Numbered from the stretch's first letter, positions 53,207 to 62,388 are shown. The stretch: DNA of 64,000 nucleotides from Anaerolineae bacterium (GCA_016926875.1 JAFGNU010000017.1:62001-126000), one strand, 5' to 3'. Made by a program: numbers and translations. Notes: a model not told the origin generated them from the sequence alone.

Positions 53207-54022
53207 TCACTCCACCGGCGCGTACCCGGCGGCAGCTATCTTCACTTCCTGCACGCGGTCCGGCTCGACGGCGACGAAGGTGAACGGCGCTTCAAAGACC
53301 GCTGCCTGCCCGGCGGACCATGTCCCGTCGGCGGTGCCGGTATCCACTACGCCATGCGACAGCCCGACCAGTTCGTCATCCGGCCCGGTCAGCGCCACGT
53401 CGATCACCGGCAGCATCAGGTCTTGGCCGGTATTGTTCTCGGCGCTGCCGCGCACCACGTAGGGCATCGTTTCGCCCGGCCCCTGGTACTCGACCGTCAC
53501 CGGCAGCCCGTAGAATCCACGCAGCGGCCCCGGCTCGCCGGTTTCATACTCCACGCGGAAAAACACGTCCGCAAACAGTTCTGGCGTAGCAAACTCCGAC
53601 GCCACATAAAACGCCTGCCCGGCTGGGATGTCATTCAACAGCGAACTGGCATCCATCAACGGCCCCAACGGGTAGCCGTCCTGGTCCAGGGCGTACAGGT
53701 GCGCCAGGGCGCGGTTCAGCGCGTGGCCGGTATCGTTGCGCACTTCGGCAAAAAAGTGCGTGGTTTCGTCGCCGGGATACACGCTGTAGGTCAGCAGCGT
53801 CAGCCCGGTCTGCATATCCGGCCCTGGATCATAGGCCACCGACAGCACCGCCGCGCTGCTCGCTTCTTCGGTCGCGTCGGTATCCGGCGCCACGGGCACC
53901 GTCTCGTTTTCAGTTTCCGGCGGGCCGCCATCGCTGTCTTTGTCGTCATCTCCATCACCGCCGCAGGCCGCCAGCGCAAGCACCAGCGCCAGCAGGATCG
54001 CCAACAGCATCCATTTCCGCAT
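53207..54022 (-). CDS. Lipoprotein with duplicated FxLYD-like domains
   Basis: The 271-residue protein begins with a lipoprotein signal (WMLLAILLALVLALAACGG) with the lipobox LAAC and an acidic spacer. Two similar domains follow: FAEVRNDTGHALNRALAHLY with LGPLMDASSLLNDIPAGQAF, and VVRGSAENNTGQDLMLPVID with EVKIAAAGY near the end. The pattern (N-T-G, then a change of polar to hydrophobic strands) matches FxLYD-type domains. It is on the outer face of the cell. Function unknown. Confidence 0.75.
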   Translation of the reverse strand: MRKWMLLAILLALVLALAACGGDGDDDKDSDGGPPETENETVPVAPDTDATEEASSAAVLSVAYDPGPDMQTGLTLLTYSVYPGDETTHFFAEVRNDTGHALNRALAHLYALDQDGYPLGPLMDASSLLNDIPAGQAFYVASEFATPELFADVFFRVEYETGEPGPLRGFYGLPVTVEYQGPGETMPYVVRGSAENNTGQDLMLPVIDVALTGPDDELVGLSHGVVDTGTADGTWSAGQAAVFEAPFTFVAVEPDRVQEVKIAAAGYAPVE

Positions 54023-54300
54023 CGTGTTCTCTCCGTGACTAACTGCGTGCGTTCATTATACGCCCCGCGCGCCGCCGCGCCACAGCGTATGCTGGAAGAA
54101 ACCCGGCATGTTGATTGCCGCCGGAGCATTCGCGCTGTATGATAAATCACGTATCATTTCCGGTAGCAGCCGTGATCACCGGCGCTGTACGCCAGCAGGA
54201 AACGCGCCCGCCCGTACTCAGCGTATCACAACTACCGGAACGAACCTGCCTGTTCAAGCGTAAAGGTATACAGTAGGGAAGCATACCACGAGGAATCCTC

Positions 54301-54813
54301 ATGTGCGACAAAGACGACGATACACGCACCGAACGCGTGGCCCTCTTCAGCGGCGCCTTATTCCTGTTTGGGCTGGCTTTTCTGTTTGCAACCGATCTCT
54401 TCTGGCCCTGGGTGCTTGTCCTGTTGTTCCTGGTCGCTATCCCGATCATGCTGATCGAAGAAGGCTGGCTGGGCGCATGGGTGTTGCTACAGGGGGCGTT
54501 GTGGGGCGCCGGGCTGGCGCTGTTGATCACGCTGGGCGCTGTCTGGCCCTATATCCTGGTCCTGGCCGGGATCAGCACCCTGATCATGGCCTTTGCGCTG
54601 CCGGATAACCTTGAAGACCGCCCGATCGTGTTCCAACGCGGCAAACGCAAGCGTAAGCGGGTTGTGCCGCTGCCTGGCAGCGGTGAATACCTGGACGACG
54701 AACCGGAGATGGACTTCCACGACGATGATGACGATGACGACGACCTGAATGAAGATGAACACACCCAACACGCTGCCAGCCAACGCCGGTCAGCCAACCG
54801 GGACAGGTCTTAA
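54301..54813 (+). CDS. Small membrane protein with acidic tail
   Basis: The 170-residue protein has about four hydrophobic segments in two pairs (LFSGALFLFGLAFLFATDLF and WVLVLLFLVAIPIMLI, then GALWGAGLALLITLGAVW and YILVLAGISTLIMAF). It ends in a basic patch (KRKRKR) and an acidic Asp-rich tail (DDDDDDDL). The hairpin pairs resemble the LiaF-type/DUF5668 membrane module. Ribosome site CGAGGAA. It is 29 bases upstream of a related gene, forming an operon. Confidence 0.65.
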   Translation: MCDKDDDTRTERVALFSGALFLFGLAFLFATDLFWPWVLVLLFLVAIPIMLIEEGWLGAWVLLQGALWGAGLALLITLGAVWPYILVLAGISTLIMAFALPDNLEDRPIVFQRGKRKRKRVVPLPGSGEYLDDEPEMDFHDDDDDDDDLNEDEHTQHAASQRRSANRDRS

Positions 54814-54842
54814 CGCGCTATATTGAAAAAGGAGAAACGAAC

Positions 54843-55217
54843 ATGGGAAAGCACAAACATAAAGACAAGCTCGAAGGAGCAACCGGCGGGATCATGCTGA
54901 TCGGCATCGGGCTGATCTTCCTGCTGGAGATTGGTTTTTGGCCCTGGATTCTGGTGGTCGTCGGGCTGGCAAGCCTGCCTACCAGTGTTGCCAATGACGG
55001 CCTGTGGGCCGGGATGCAAGGCTCTTTGTGGCTGATCGGCATCGCGTTGCTGTTCGCGCTGGACGTCTTCTGGCCTGGCATCCTGATCCTGGTCGGGCTG
55101 AGCGTGCTGATCGGGGCGATATTCCGCCCGCCGATGCTCGAAGGCGAGAAAAAGAAAAAGGGCCTGCCCACCTCGGATGCCGCCGGGTATGACGACGAAT
55201 ACGAGGACGAAGTATAA
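54843..55217 (+). CDS. Small membrane protein related to its upstream neighbour
   Basis: The 124-residue protein has about four hydrophobic segments in hairpin pairs (GIMLIGIGLIFLLEIGFWPW and ILVVVGLASLP, then LIGIALLFALDVFWPGILIL) and a basic then acidic tail. AAAGGAGAA precedes the ATG. A start-less relative of this gene lies at 56389-56565, beyond the LRR gene. Confidence 0.65.
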   Translation: MGKHKHKDKLEGATGGIMLIGIGLIFLLEIGFWPWILVVVGLASLPTSVANDGLWAGMQGSLWLIGIALLFALDVFWPGILILVGLSVLIGAIFRPPMLEGEKKKKGLPTSDAAGYDDEYEDEV

Positions 55218-55220
55218 CCT

Positions 55221-55286
55221 ACATTCCGTACCGCCAGAAAACAAAATCGAAATAAATGATTTTTGGTTCGAACAGGTGCGGAATGT
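55221..55286 (+). repeat. 66-bp imperfect palindrome, upstream copy
   Basis: Ends ACATTCCGTACC and GGTGCGGAATGT are inverted repeats, with an inner AAAATC/GATTTT hairpin. A second copy in the same orientation lies at 56316-56380; the two flank the LRR gene. Confidence 0.7.
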
Positions 55287-55327
55287 GGGACTAACACATA
55301 TTCGCATATCGATGGCGGGAACTAGTT

Positions 55328-56284
55328 ATGCGTGCAGGACGGACGCCAGGCTCAGCTTATCAGGAAACGCTAACTCGCATTGAGGTTGCGCAGGAAAGCG
55401 GCGTGACTGAGTTGGATTTGAGTCAGTTGGCGTTAACAGAGCTACCGCCGGAAATCTGGCAACTGACCAATCTGGAAGAGCTTGGGCTACAGAGTAACCT
55501 TCTAGTGGATCTGCCACCAACAATCGGCCAATTGGCCCATTTGCAGCGGCTTTGGCTGGGGGGCAACGAATTGACCAGTCTACCACCGGAGATTGGTCAA
55601 CTGGTTAACCTGGAAATACTTGAACTGGGAGGCAACGCCCTGACGGATTTGCCACCAGCGATCGGTCAATTAACCAACCTACAACGGCTTTGGCTTCAGG
55701 GTAATGCTCTGACGGACCTACCACCGGAAGTCTGGCAACTGACCAATTTACACATTCTTTCGCTAGAGAGCAACGAATTGACCAGGCTACCACCGGAGAT
55801 TGGCCAACTGATTAACCTGGAAGTGCTTGAGCTATGGGGTAACGCCCTGACGGATTTGCCACCAGCGATCGGCCAATTGACCAATTTGCAGCGGCTTGAA
55901 CTACATGAAAACGCCCTGGCTGACCTGCCGCTGGAGATCGGCCAACTGACTAACCTACAATTGCTTGACCTATCCGACAACGCACTGACCGATCTGCCGC
56001 CGGAGCTTTGGCAACTGACTAACTTGCAACGGCTTTTGCTAGGGGGCAACGAGTTGATCGAGTTACCACCGGAGATTGGCCAACTGACTAACCTGGAAGA
56101 ACTTTGGCTATGGGGTAACGCCCTGACGGATCTGCCGCTAGCGATCGGCCAATTGATTAACTTGAAAAAACTTGAGTTGTCGGGCAATCCGCTGGAGTCG
56201 CTGCCACCTGATATTGTGCAGCAAGGTTTCGACGCAATACTGGGCTATCTGCGAGAAAAGCAAGATGCAGTTAGCAGCGAGTGA
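55328..56284 (+). CDS. Leucine-rich repeat protein
   Basis: The 318-residue protein is nearly all LRRs of 23 residues (LTNLEELGLQSNLLVDLPPT, LTNLQRLWLQGNALTDLPPE), about eleven copies. The closing part (PPDIVQQGFDAILGYLREKQ) resembles the segment that links LRRs to a ROC-COR GTPase in ROCO proteins, but no GTPase follows. It lacks a signal peptide and is probably cytoplasmic. It is lower in GC than its neighbours and is flanked by two copies of a 66-bp palindrome, so it may have moved as a unit. Start 55328; the ribosome site is weak. Confidence 0.85.
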   Translation: MRAGRTPGSAYQETLTRIEVAQESGVTELDLSQLALTELPPEIWQLTNLEELGLQSNLLVDLPPTIGQLAHLQRLWLGGNELTSLPPEIGQLVNLEILELGGNALTDLPPAIGQLTNLQRLWLQGNALTDLPPEVWQLTNLHILSLESNELTRLPPEIGQLINLEVLELWGNALTDLPPAIGQLTNLQRLELHENALADLPLEIGQLTNLQLLDLSDNALTDLPPELWQLTNLQRLLLGGNELIELPPEIGQLTNLEELWLWGNALTDLPLAIGQLINLKKLELSGNPLESLPPDIVQQGFDAILGYLREKQDAVSSE

Positions 56285-56315
56285 GGGTGGCCACATTCTG
56301 CACTGGCTTTAGTCC

Positions 56316-56380
56316 ACATTCCGCACCGTCAAAATCAAAATCGGAGTAAATGATTTTGGGTTCGAACAGGTGTGGAATAT
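56316..56380 (+). repeat. 66-bp imperfect palindrome, downstream copy
   Basis: Matches 55221-55286 with a few differences (ends ACATTCCGCACC and GGTGTGGAATAT). Confidence 0.7.
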
Positions 56381-56388
56381 GGGTATAA

Positions 56389-56565
56389 TCCGGCTTCGGC
56401 AAGGCAACACCTATACAACGACGACATCCACCCGCCATCGTTAGCGGCGCGATCATGCTGGCCGGTATCGGGCTGATTTTTCTGCTGGATATCGACCTCT
56501 GGCCGGGCATCTTGATCGTGGCTGGGCTGATCGCTATCGTTAGCGCGTTCATTCGTTTTCGATAA
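56389..56565 (+). pseudogene. Start-less remnant of the small membrane protein
   Basis: A frame without an upstream ATG encodes GAIMLAGIGLIFLLDIDLWP and ILIVAGLIAIVSAF, clearly matching GGIMLIGIGLIFLLEIGFWP in the gene at 54843. It is shorter and has no start codon before the internal Met. It lies directly after the second 66-bp palindrome. It appears to be a broken paralogue. Confidence 0.6.
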
Positions 56566-56656
56566 CGGGTAGGAGCGACAGTGTAATAATCCGATTATTC
56601 GTTGGCCCAATGCAGCTTTCATCGTGGCATGAGATACAAGAAAGAGGCACACTCAC

Positions 56657-58303
56657 ATGAAAAGGTTGGCGATCTTTAGCTTCCTCAGCTTCCTACTCAT
56701 CAGCCTGATTGGTGCCCCCCTTGCCCCGGCATCCCAACCACCAGACGCGCAGGCGGCAGCCCAGACCACGCCGGTCATGATGCTGGCCGGGCACGCGACC
56801 GGACTCACACGAGACTGGACGCCCGTATTTCCGCAGGCAGCCTTTCCGACCGGTACACCCACCATCTACACCAGCGTTTACTACGCCAATATGACCGACG
56901 GCACAGAGTGGTCCTATCGCTGGTACCTCGACGGCAGCCTGTACGAGGACTCCGGGCCTATCGAGTGGAGCTACGGCCCGACCGGGTATATGGCGGTCTG
57001 GTACCACGACGACGGAGCCGGTATGTCCAGGGGCACGTATGAAGTCCAGGTGGTAGTCGAGGATAAAGTAGTTCTTTCCGAACCGTTTGTCATCCTCGAT
57101 CCTGGCGACGTGCTCAACGCCCTGGAACAGGCCAGCATCCCTGAAGACATGATGGTCGCCATCCAGTGCGGCCTGTCTATCGGCGGGTTGGAGCTGTTCC
57201 TGGACGGCCAGCAGCACGACGCATGGCGTGCCGTTGCCGAACTCCAGCTTGCAGGCGAGACGACGACCCCGGCGGACATCTTCCAGGCGCTCGTGGACCT
57301 GCCCGACGAAGATACCGGGGAAATGCTCAATTTCGAACTCAGCCTGGAAGAAATGCTCGCTGTGCTGGCGGACGAATCGGCGGCAGCGCTGGCGCAGCCC
57401 GATAATCCCAACAGCGCTTTTTACGTGCTGCTCAACGGCGGGTACGAACCAGCCCAGTTCCGACCGGGCAGCGCGCTGTCGCCCTTTGAAGCGTACCTGA
57501 TGACGACCTGGCTGGTCGGCGGCTATCCGGGCCTCGGCCAGCGGGCGGAATTCACCGCCGCGCATGGCGCAGGAACCGGCGTGCACCCTGCCCCCCCCAC
57601 CCCCACCCCTACCCCGGTGCCCAAGATAAACGCCTACATCTTTATCGGCAGCATGAAAGGGTTGTCTGGCTTTACCGGCTACGTCGATGATGCGCGCGAC
57701 GCCCTGGAACGCCACTTCATGGCCAATGGTTGGATAGTTACCAGGTTATCGGGCGCCGCCGCCAACGATTCTGAATTCATGCGGGTGGTTCAAGACCCCG
57801 CTACGGCAGCGGTGGGTTTTATCGGCCATGCCGATACGGGCGCGATCATGTGGGACAGCGGCCTGACGGAAGCCCACAACGTGCCCGACGTGAAAACGCT
57901 GCACGGCGGGCTGGAAGAAGTCATCCTGTTGGGCTGCAAAGCAGGGCGCGCCGAATACAAGTCCGGCGTCGGACTTGCCCGGTTCGCGGACCGGTTGGTC
58001 GTTAATCCGGCTGCACAGTTTGTCGCCAGCGAATATAGTCTGGCGCCGTGGGACCTGTCGCGCATCGCCAAAGAAGTCGAAACAAAATCGCCCTTGAGCG
58101 ATGTCGATACCGTCCCCAGCTTTTTGACCCGGGTATGCTTCACCATACAAAATATCTTCGGCGCAGATCGCACGCTGCCTGAAGCACCGAAAATTGATAT
58201 TCATGCCACTCCTATCATGCCAGACATCAGCCCGGTTGGTTGGGCCGAAATGCGGATGGCCGAGCAGTATATGATGATGGGGATATCTCCACCAGCCAAG
58301 TAA
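56657..58303 (+). CDS. Secreted protein with caspase-like (HC dyad) C-terminal domain
   Basis: A signal peptide (AIFSFLSFLLISLIGAPLAP) precedes a beta-sandwich region with YRWYLDGSLYEDSGPIEWSY. A helical middle and a Pro/Thr linker follow. Residues ~325-500 look like a caspase-type fold: NAYIFIG opening strand, VGFIGHADTG (His391) and EVILLGCKAGRAEY (Cys427). The spacing and flanking hydrophobic strands resemble CHAT/caspase-like cysteine peptidases. The peptidase activity is inferred from this dyad only. It would act outside the cytoplasm. 548 residues. Confidence 0.6.
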   Translation: MKRLAIFSFLSFLLISLIGAPLAPASQPPDAQAAAQTTPVMMLAGHATGLTRDWTPVFPQAAFPTGTPTIYTSVYYANMTDGTEWSYRWYLDGSLYEDSGPIEWSYGPTGYMAVWYHDDGAGMSRGTYEVQVVVEDKVVLSEPFVILDPGDVLNALEQASIPEDMMVAIQCGLSIGGLELFLDGQQHDAWRAVAELQLAGETTTPADIFQALVDLPDEDTGEMLNFELSLEEMLAVLADESAAALAQPDNPNSAFYVLLNGGYEPAQFRPGSALSPFEAYLMTTWLVGGYPGLGQRAEFTAAHGAGTGVHPAPPTPTPTPVPKINAYIFIGSMKGLSGFTGYVDDARDALERHFMANGWIVTRLSGAAANDSEFMRVVQDPATAAVGFIGHADTGAIMWDSGLTEAHNVPDVKTLHGGLEEVILLGCKAGRAEYKSGVGLARFADRLVVNPAAQFVASEYSLAPWDLSRIAKEVETKSPLSDVDTVPSFLTRVCFTIQNIFGADRTLPEAPKIDIHATPIMPDISPVGWAEMRMAEQYMMMGISPPAK

Positions 58304-58325
58304 CTCGCCCAGATCGATGACGCGG

Positions 58326-58363
58326 TAGAGGGCGATCTCCGCTGCGCGCCTGATCGCCCTCTA
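58326..58363 (+). terminator. Rho-independent terminator
   Basis: A perfect 12-bp stem (TAGAGGGCGATC / GATCGCCCTCTA) is followed by TTCT. Confidence 0.65.
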
Positions 58364-58448
58364 TTCTAAGACTTGCCCATTTGGGCCGGGATCAATACAC
58401 TAACCCACAGTTAAGCCTGTCTTGTCTACCGATTGCGACAATACCACC

Positions 58449-60920
58449 ATGAGCACTGTCCAGCGTATCGAACTAGGTTCAGAGATCACGGCCCTGCACC
58501 AGGGGCGCAGCCCTCACGGGCGCTGGCGCTATGCCTACCACCGCGCCGAGCCGCCCGCCGGTCAAGAACCGTCCCCACCCGCCGCCCTGGTCTTGATCCA
58601 GGATGCCGAGCGCCTGGCCTTCGCCCTGGCTGACGGCCCCGCCGCCGAACTGCTGGCCGGACAGGTGGCCGACTACCTGTGGACGCGCGAAACGGTTGAC
58701 GACGACTGGCCGAACAACCTGCGCGACTGGCTGGCCGACGTTGACCAGTGGCCCGACGCCCCACCCGGCTGCACCGCGTTTGCCTGCGGGCGGCTGGAAC
58801 GCAGCGTCATCGGCGGGCAGATTCATCTCGCCTGGCTGGGTATCAACGGTGTGCGGCTGCTGGATCGCGCCGAACTACCGCTCACGCTGGATACCGTGCT
58901 CGAACCGGACGAATGCTGGACGCCCAAGCACGGCCCGGAGCCGGTCGGCATGGCGCTGCACGCCTATCACGGCAGCCTGTTCGATCTGAACCGGCTGATG
59001 GTCTATACCGCCAGCGCCGACCCGCTGAGCGATGACCTGCCCGACCTGAGCAACATCGACCTGGAACAAGCCGTTGCCGACTGGGGCGAAGAAGCCGGGC
59101 GCGACCTGGTCCTGCTGGACCTGCGGCTGAACCCGGTGCTGACCGAGCCGGACGAGATTGTATTGAGCTATCACTGGGTATCGGCCAACCTGTGCCAGCT
59201 TAGCTGGCCCTCGACCCCGGCAGCGACTGCTTACCGGATCGAGGAATCGGCCACGCCGGACTTCGAAGACCCGACGCTGCTCGCCGAGCTGACCGACGGG
59301 CGGCAGTTGCACTACCAGTTCACACCGCCCACCACCGCCCGCCGCTACTACCGCGTGATCCCGCTCAACCAGAGCATCCCCGGCCCGCCCAGCGATCCGC
59401 TCATCGTGGCGCCGATGACGCTCTCTCCGCCGGTCATGGACGAGGTGCAGTGGTCGGAGGACGGCGGCTATCTCTTGTGCTGGACACCTATTGCCCAGGC
59501 CACCGGCTACGAAGTCCAGATGTCAGCCGCGGCCAATTTCGAGCCGCGAGACAGCACCGTCGTGTACCGGGGCGATCTGTCCGAAACGTACCTGCCGCCC
59601 GATACACTGCCCAGGCGTTATTACCGCGTGCGGGCGATCAACGCGCTTTATACGCCGAACAGCCCGTCCGCCTGGAGCCAGCCCCGCCAGTCACCCGCCC
59701 GCCTGGAAACACCGCGCTTTAAGCAGGTAACACAAAAGCGGCTGGTCTGGCACCCGGTGCCCGGCGCGCGCCAGTATGCGATCCATGTCACACCTAAAAA
59801 CGATCCTGAGTCCGAAGGTGAGATTACGTACACGACCGACACGTACTGCCTGACCGCCGACCAGCCCGCCAACTACCGCGTGCGGGCCTTTCGCCGCCCG
59901 GACGATACCCGGACCGTCAGCGAATGGAGCGAAGCGGTCACCGTGTCGCCTGCCGAACTCGTGGCCGAGCGGCGGCTGCCTGGTGGGCGTTTGCTGATCT
60001 CGGCGCTGGCGGCTGCCGCAGCCGTGCTTATTATCGCAGGTGCAGGGCTGGGGCTGGCCGGGTTGGAAGTATTCGAAACGCTAAATGCCTCCAACACGCC
60101 GACGGCAATCCCACAGGCAATGATCGACGCAACGGCCACCGCCCGGCAGAACAGTCTGGATAATGCGACGACCGTCCCGCTCAATGCGACCCGTATCACC
60201 GGGCTGCTGACCGATAACCAGCGCTTGCGCGCCACGCGCCAGGCGCAGATCGACGCCGAAGCCACGCGCGCCCGCATTCCAACCGCGACCCCCTCGATAA
60301 CACCCAACCTGACCGAAACTATCGAGGTTGCGTTTGTCGGCGCCCAAACCGCCACCGCCGCGCTGTGGACGACCACCCCCACGCCGACCTACACCGTCAC
60401 GCCAAGCGATACCTTTACGCCGTCCAGTACGCCCAACCTGACCGAAACCATTGAGGTCGCGTTTGTCGGCGCCCAAACCGCCACCGCCGCCGGGTGGACC
60501 GCCACGCCCACGCCGACCTACACCGTCACGCCAAGCGATACCCCCGACCTGCCCGCTACCGTCAACGCCGCCATCGACTCGGCGCTGTCGGCCACGATCA
60601 GCGCACAGACTCCCACCGTCGACTGGATCGCCACCGCAGACGCGGGCTTTATCGCCGGGCTGCCGGAGGGGTGCTATGTTGTGCAGCCGCCGGAAGCGGT
60701 GCCCGTCTATGAAACACCGTCCGCCGGTGCCGCCGTGATCCGTGCATCTGTCCCGCGCGGCGCGCGATTAGTCGCCAGCCAGGAACGGACCGGCAGCCCG
60801 GTCACATGGTACAAGGTGGACTTTGACGAAGAAGGAAAAACGGTAAGCGGCTGGATCGTACTGCCGGACGGCACGGGGTTTGACGGGGTATTCGGCGGGT
60901 CGGCGTGCGGTGGCGGCTGA
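58449..60920 (+). CDS. PP2C-like / FnIII-like / TM / SH3 protein
   Basis: ATG 58449 starts an 823-residue protein. The N-terminal ~210 residues resemble a PP2C-type phosphatase fold (RWRYAYHRAEPP, ALVLIQDAERLAFALADGPA, HLAWLGINGVRLL). The usual acidic metal residues (DGxG) are changed, so it may be inactive. Two to three FnIII-like segments follow (PVMDEVQWSEDGGYLLCWTP). One transmembrane helix (~residues 515-535) and repeated Thr/Pro stretches (TIEVAFVGAQTATAA twice) lead to a C-terminal SH3 domain (VPVYETPSAGAAVIRASVPR). The layout suggests an inside-sensing, outside-binding surface protein. Confidence 0.65.
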   Translation: MSTVQRIELGSEITALHQGRSPHGRWRYAYHRAEPPAGQEPSPPAALVLIQDAERLAFALADGPAAELLAGQVADYLWTRETVDDDWPNNLRDWLADVDQWPDAPPGCTAFACGRLERSVIGGQIHLAWLGINGVRLLDRAELPLTLDTVLEPDECWTPKHGPEPVGMALHAYHGSLFDLNRLMVYTASADPLSDDLPDLSNIDLEQAVADWGEEAGRDLVLLDLRLNPVLTEPDEIVLSYHWVSANLCQLSWPSTPAATAYRIEESATPDFEDPTLLAELTDGRQLHYQFTPPTTARRYYRVIPLNQSIPGPPSDPLIVAPMTLSPPVMDEVQWSEDGGYLLCWTPIAQATGYEVQMSAAANFEPRDSTVVYRGDLSETYLPPDTLPRRYYRVRAINALYTPNSPSAWSQPRQSPARLETPRFKQVTQKRLVWHPVPGARQYAIHVTPKNDPESEGEITYTTDTYCLTADQPANYRVRAFRRPDDTRTVSEWSEAVTVSPAELVAERRLPGGRLLISALAAAAAVLIIAGAGLGLAGLEVFETLNASNTPTAIPQAMIDATATARQNSLDNATTVPLNATRITGLLTDNQRLRATRQAQIDAEATRARIPTATPSITPNLTETIEVAFVGAQTATAALWTTTPTPTYTVTPSDTFTPSSTPNLTETIEVAFVGAQTATAAGWTATPTPTYTVTPSDTPDLPATVNAAIDSALSATISAQTPTVDWIATADAGFIAGLPEGCYVVQPPEAVPVYETPSAGAAVIRASVPRGARLVASQERTGSPVTWYKVDFDEEGKTVSGWIVLPDGTGFDGVFGGSACGGG

Positions 60921-60934
60921 TCCCGGACGGTAAA

Positions 60935-61031
60935 TACAGTCTGGCAGAAGGTAGCATCTGGTTTTTTGTAGGGGCGACTCGGTGAGTCGCCCAGGGCAGA
61001 GCAAGCTCTGCCCCTACGAACCCTGGCGATA
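60935..61031 (-). repeat. 98-bp palindromic repeat, copy 2 (inverted)
   Basis: Reverse complement of 5610-5707 with about 80% match over its whole length. It ends one base before the stop codon of the following minus-strand gene. Confidence 0.75.
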
Positions 61032-61032
61032 T

Positions 61033-61710
61033 TTAGCCCCGCACGGCAGCCGACAGCCATTCCAGTGCCGCGCCGGTTTCGCGCCCGCCGCGCGCCCACA
61101 CGCCCCAGCGCCCGGTTCGCTCAACCGGTGACACGCCCATTCGCTCGCGGTTGAGCCGCAGCCGCACACCTGCCCTTTCCAGGTGCAGCACGATCTCGTT
61201 CACTTCCCCCGGCGCGTGCAGGCGCGGGTAATCCGTCCAGCGCCATTCCGGGCGCACCGCCGGACACGCTTCGATGGCCACTTCCGGCAGATCGCCTGCC
61301 GGGCAGCGCCGCGTAGTGACATACCCCTCCCCGCTGATGGCATAGATCACTCGTGTCCCGTCTGCCGCTTCCAGCCACACACCCCAGGCCGCCCCCGGAT
61401 CGGAATCCGCCGACAGACGCGCGCGCACGCCGAGCGTAAACGCTTCGCCGGGCAGGGCTGCTTCGGGTGGCCCGATCAGCCACCGGCCCGCGCCCGGTTC
61501 GAGCGTCAGGACCGGTCCCGCTGCCCATGCCAGCGCCGTATCCTCCCAGATCACCGGCCCTGCAACCGGCGGATCGGCAGCGCCCAGCCCCAGGATTATT
61601 GCGCCGCCAGCCACCACCAGGGCCACCGCGCCAACACCGGCCATTGTCGCCCGCCATGCCCATCCCGGCGGTGCGGTAGTGAAGTATTCCTTAATTCTTT
61701 TTGTACCCAT
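61033..61710 (-). CDS. Single-pass membrane hypothetical protein
   Basis: ATG 61710 is the likely start (MGTKRIKEYFTTAPPG). The 225-residue protein has one transmembrane segment (MAGVGAVALVVAGGAIILGL) and an outer beta-rich domain (PGEAFTLGVRARLSADSDPG, WGVWLEAADGTRVIYAISG, then VNEIVLHLERAGVRLRLNRE). This looks like a jelly-roll or laminin-G-type sandwich (inference). There is no enzymatic motif. Confidence 0.6.
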   Translation of the reverse strand: MGTKRIKEYFTTAPPGWAWRATMAGVGAVALVVAGGAIILGLGAADPPVAGPVIWEDTALAWAAGPVLTLEPGAGRWLIGPPEAALPGEAFTLGVRARLSADSDPGAAWGVWLEAADGTRVIYAISGEGYVTTRRCPAGDLPEVAIEACPAVRPEWRWTDYPRLHAPGEVNEIVLHLERAGVRLRLNRERMGVSPVERTGRWGVWARGGRETGAALEWLSAAVRG

Positions 61711-61798
61711 TCCACTATGAGAAGTATAGACAAGAGCGACAAAATCAAGGATAATGGAGTACAGTGCTGCCAGCACCACCCAACAATAGGATGTCGTT

Positions 61799-62203
61799 AT
61801 GCCAGATTACACTGTCGAGTTTCGCTGGGATATTTCACCCACCAGGGCAGTCCTATGGATCACACTCCAGGGCAATCTGCTGAGTGATCCCCAGTCAATT
61901 CCGACCATCATCGACCAGGCACACGCCTACGCAGACCGCTATGAGGGGCACAAGCCGGTCTGCCTGGCCTATGACTTGAGCAGCACCGAGCAGCAGCTCC
62001 CGCTGGCAGCCCTGATGCGCCGGACACGTATCAGCGCCAAAGTCAAACGCGTGGCGATCATTGGCGCGCGCGCGCGCACCGATGAGATGGCGGTGATCAT
62101 TATGGCCAACGCCAAGCGTATCCCGTTTGAGTTTAAATTCTTCAAAACGCGGGAAGCAGCCCATAATTACCTGCACGGCGTAAACCACCAGGGCACACGC
62201 TAA
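61799..62203 (+). CDS. SpoIIAA/STAS-like protein
   Basis: The 134-residue protein fits the STAS/SpoIIAA-like layout. A strand YTVEFRWDISP and a second ending AVLWITLQGNLLS come first. A helix IIDQAHAYADRYEGH, strands KPVCLAYDLS and RVAIIGARARTDEMA, and a final helix FKTREAAHNYLHGV follow. Such proteins bind partners or lipids in the cytoplasm. It stands alone, divergent from the membrane gene. Function inferred from layout only. Confidence 0.6.
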   Translation: MPDYTVEFRWDISPTRAVLWITLQGNLLSDPQSIPTIIDQAHAYADRYEGHKPVCLAYDLSSTEQQLPLAALMRRTRISAKVKRVAIIGARARTDEMAVIIMANAKRIPFEFKFFKTREAAHNYLHGVNHQGTR

Positions 62204-62325
62204 CTGCTCTGAACCGACGGTCTATTCTCTCCAGATTATCTCCTTCGAACAGGTAGATGCTGGCATTACGCCAACAAAAAAGGCCGCCTCCACCGCCCGG
62301 CGGGCAGTTTCTGCTGCCAGTCTCC

Positions 62326-62365
62326 CAAAAAGCTGGCCGCCTGGGCAGACCATCACCCAGGCGGC
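62326..62365 (-). terminator. Terminator of the TSP3-repeat gene
   Basis: On the minus strand GCCGCCTGGG / CCCAGGCGGC (perfect 10-bp stem) is followed by CAGCTTTTTGG, 24 bases past the stop. Confidence 0.7.
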
Positions 62366-62388
62366 AAACACTCATGAGCTAAACGAGA

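Noticed and set aside
55265-55275. GGTTCGAACAGG as a further SOS-like box
   Set aside because: The TTCGAA centre does not give GAAC-N4-GTTC spacing and the sequence is part of the 66-bp palindrome, repeated at 56358-56371.
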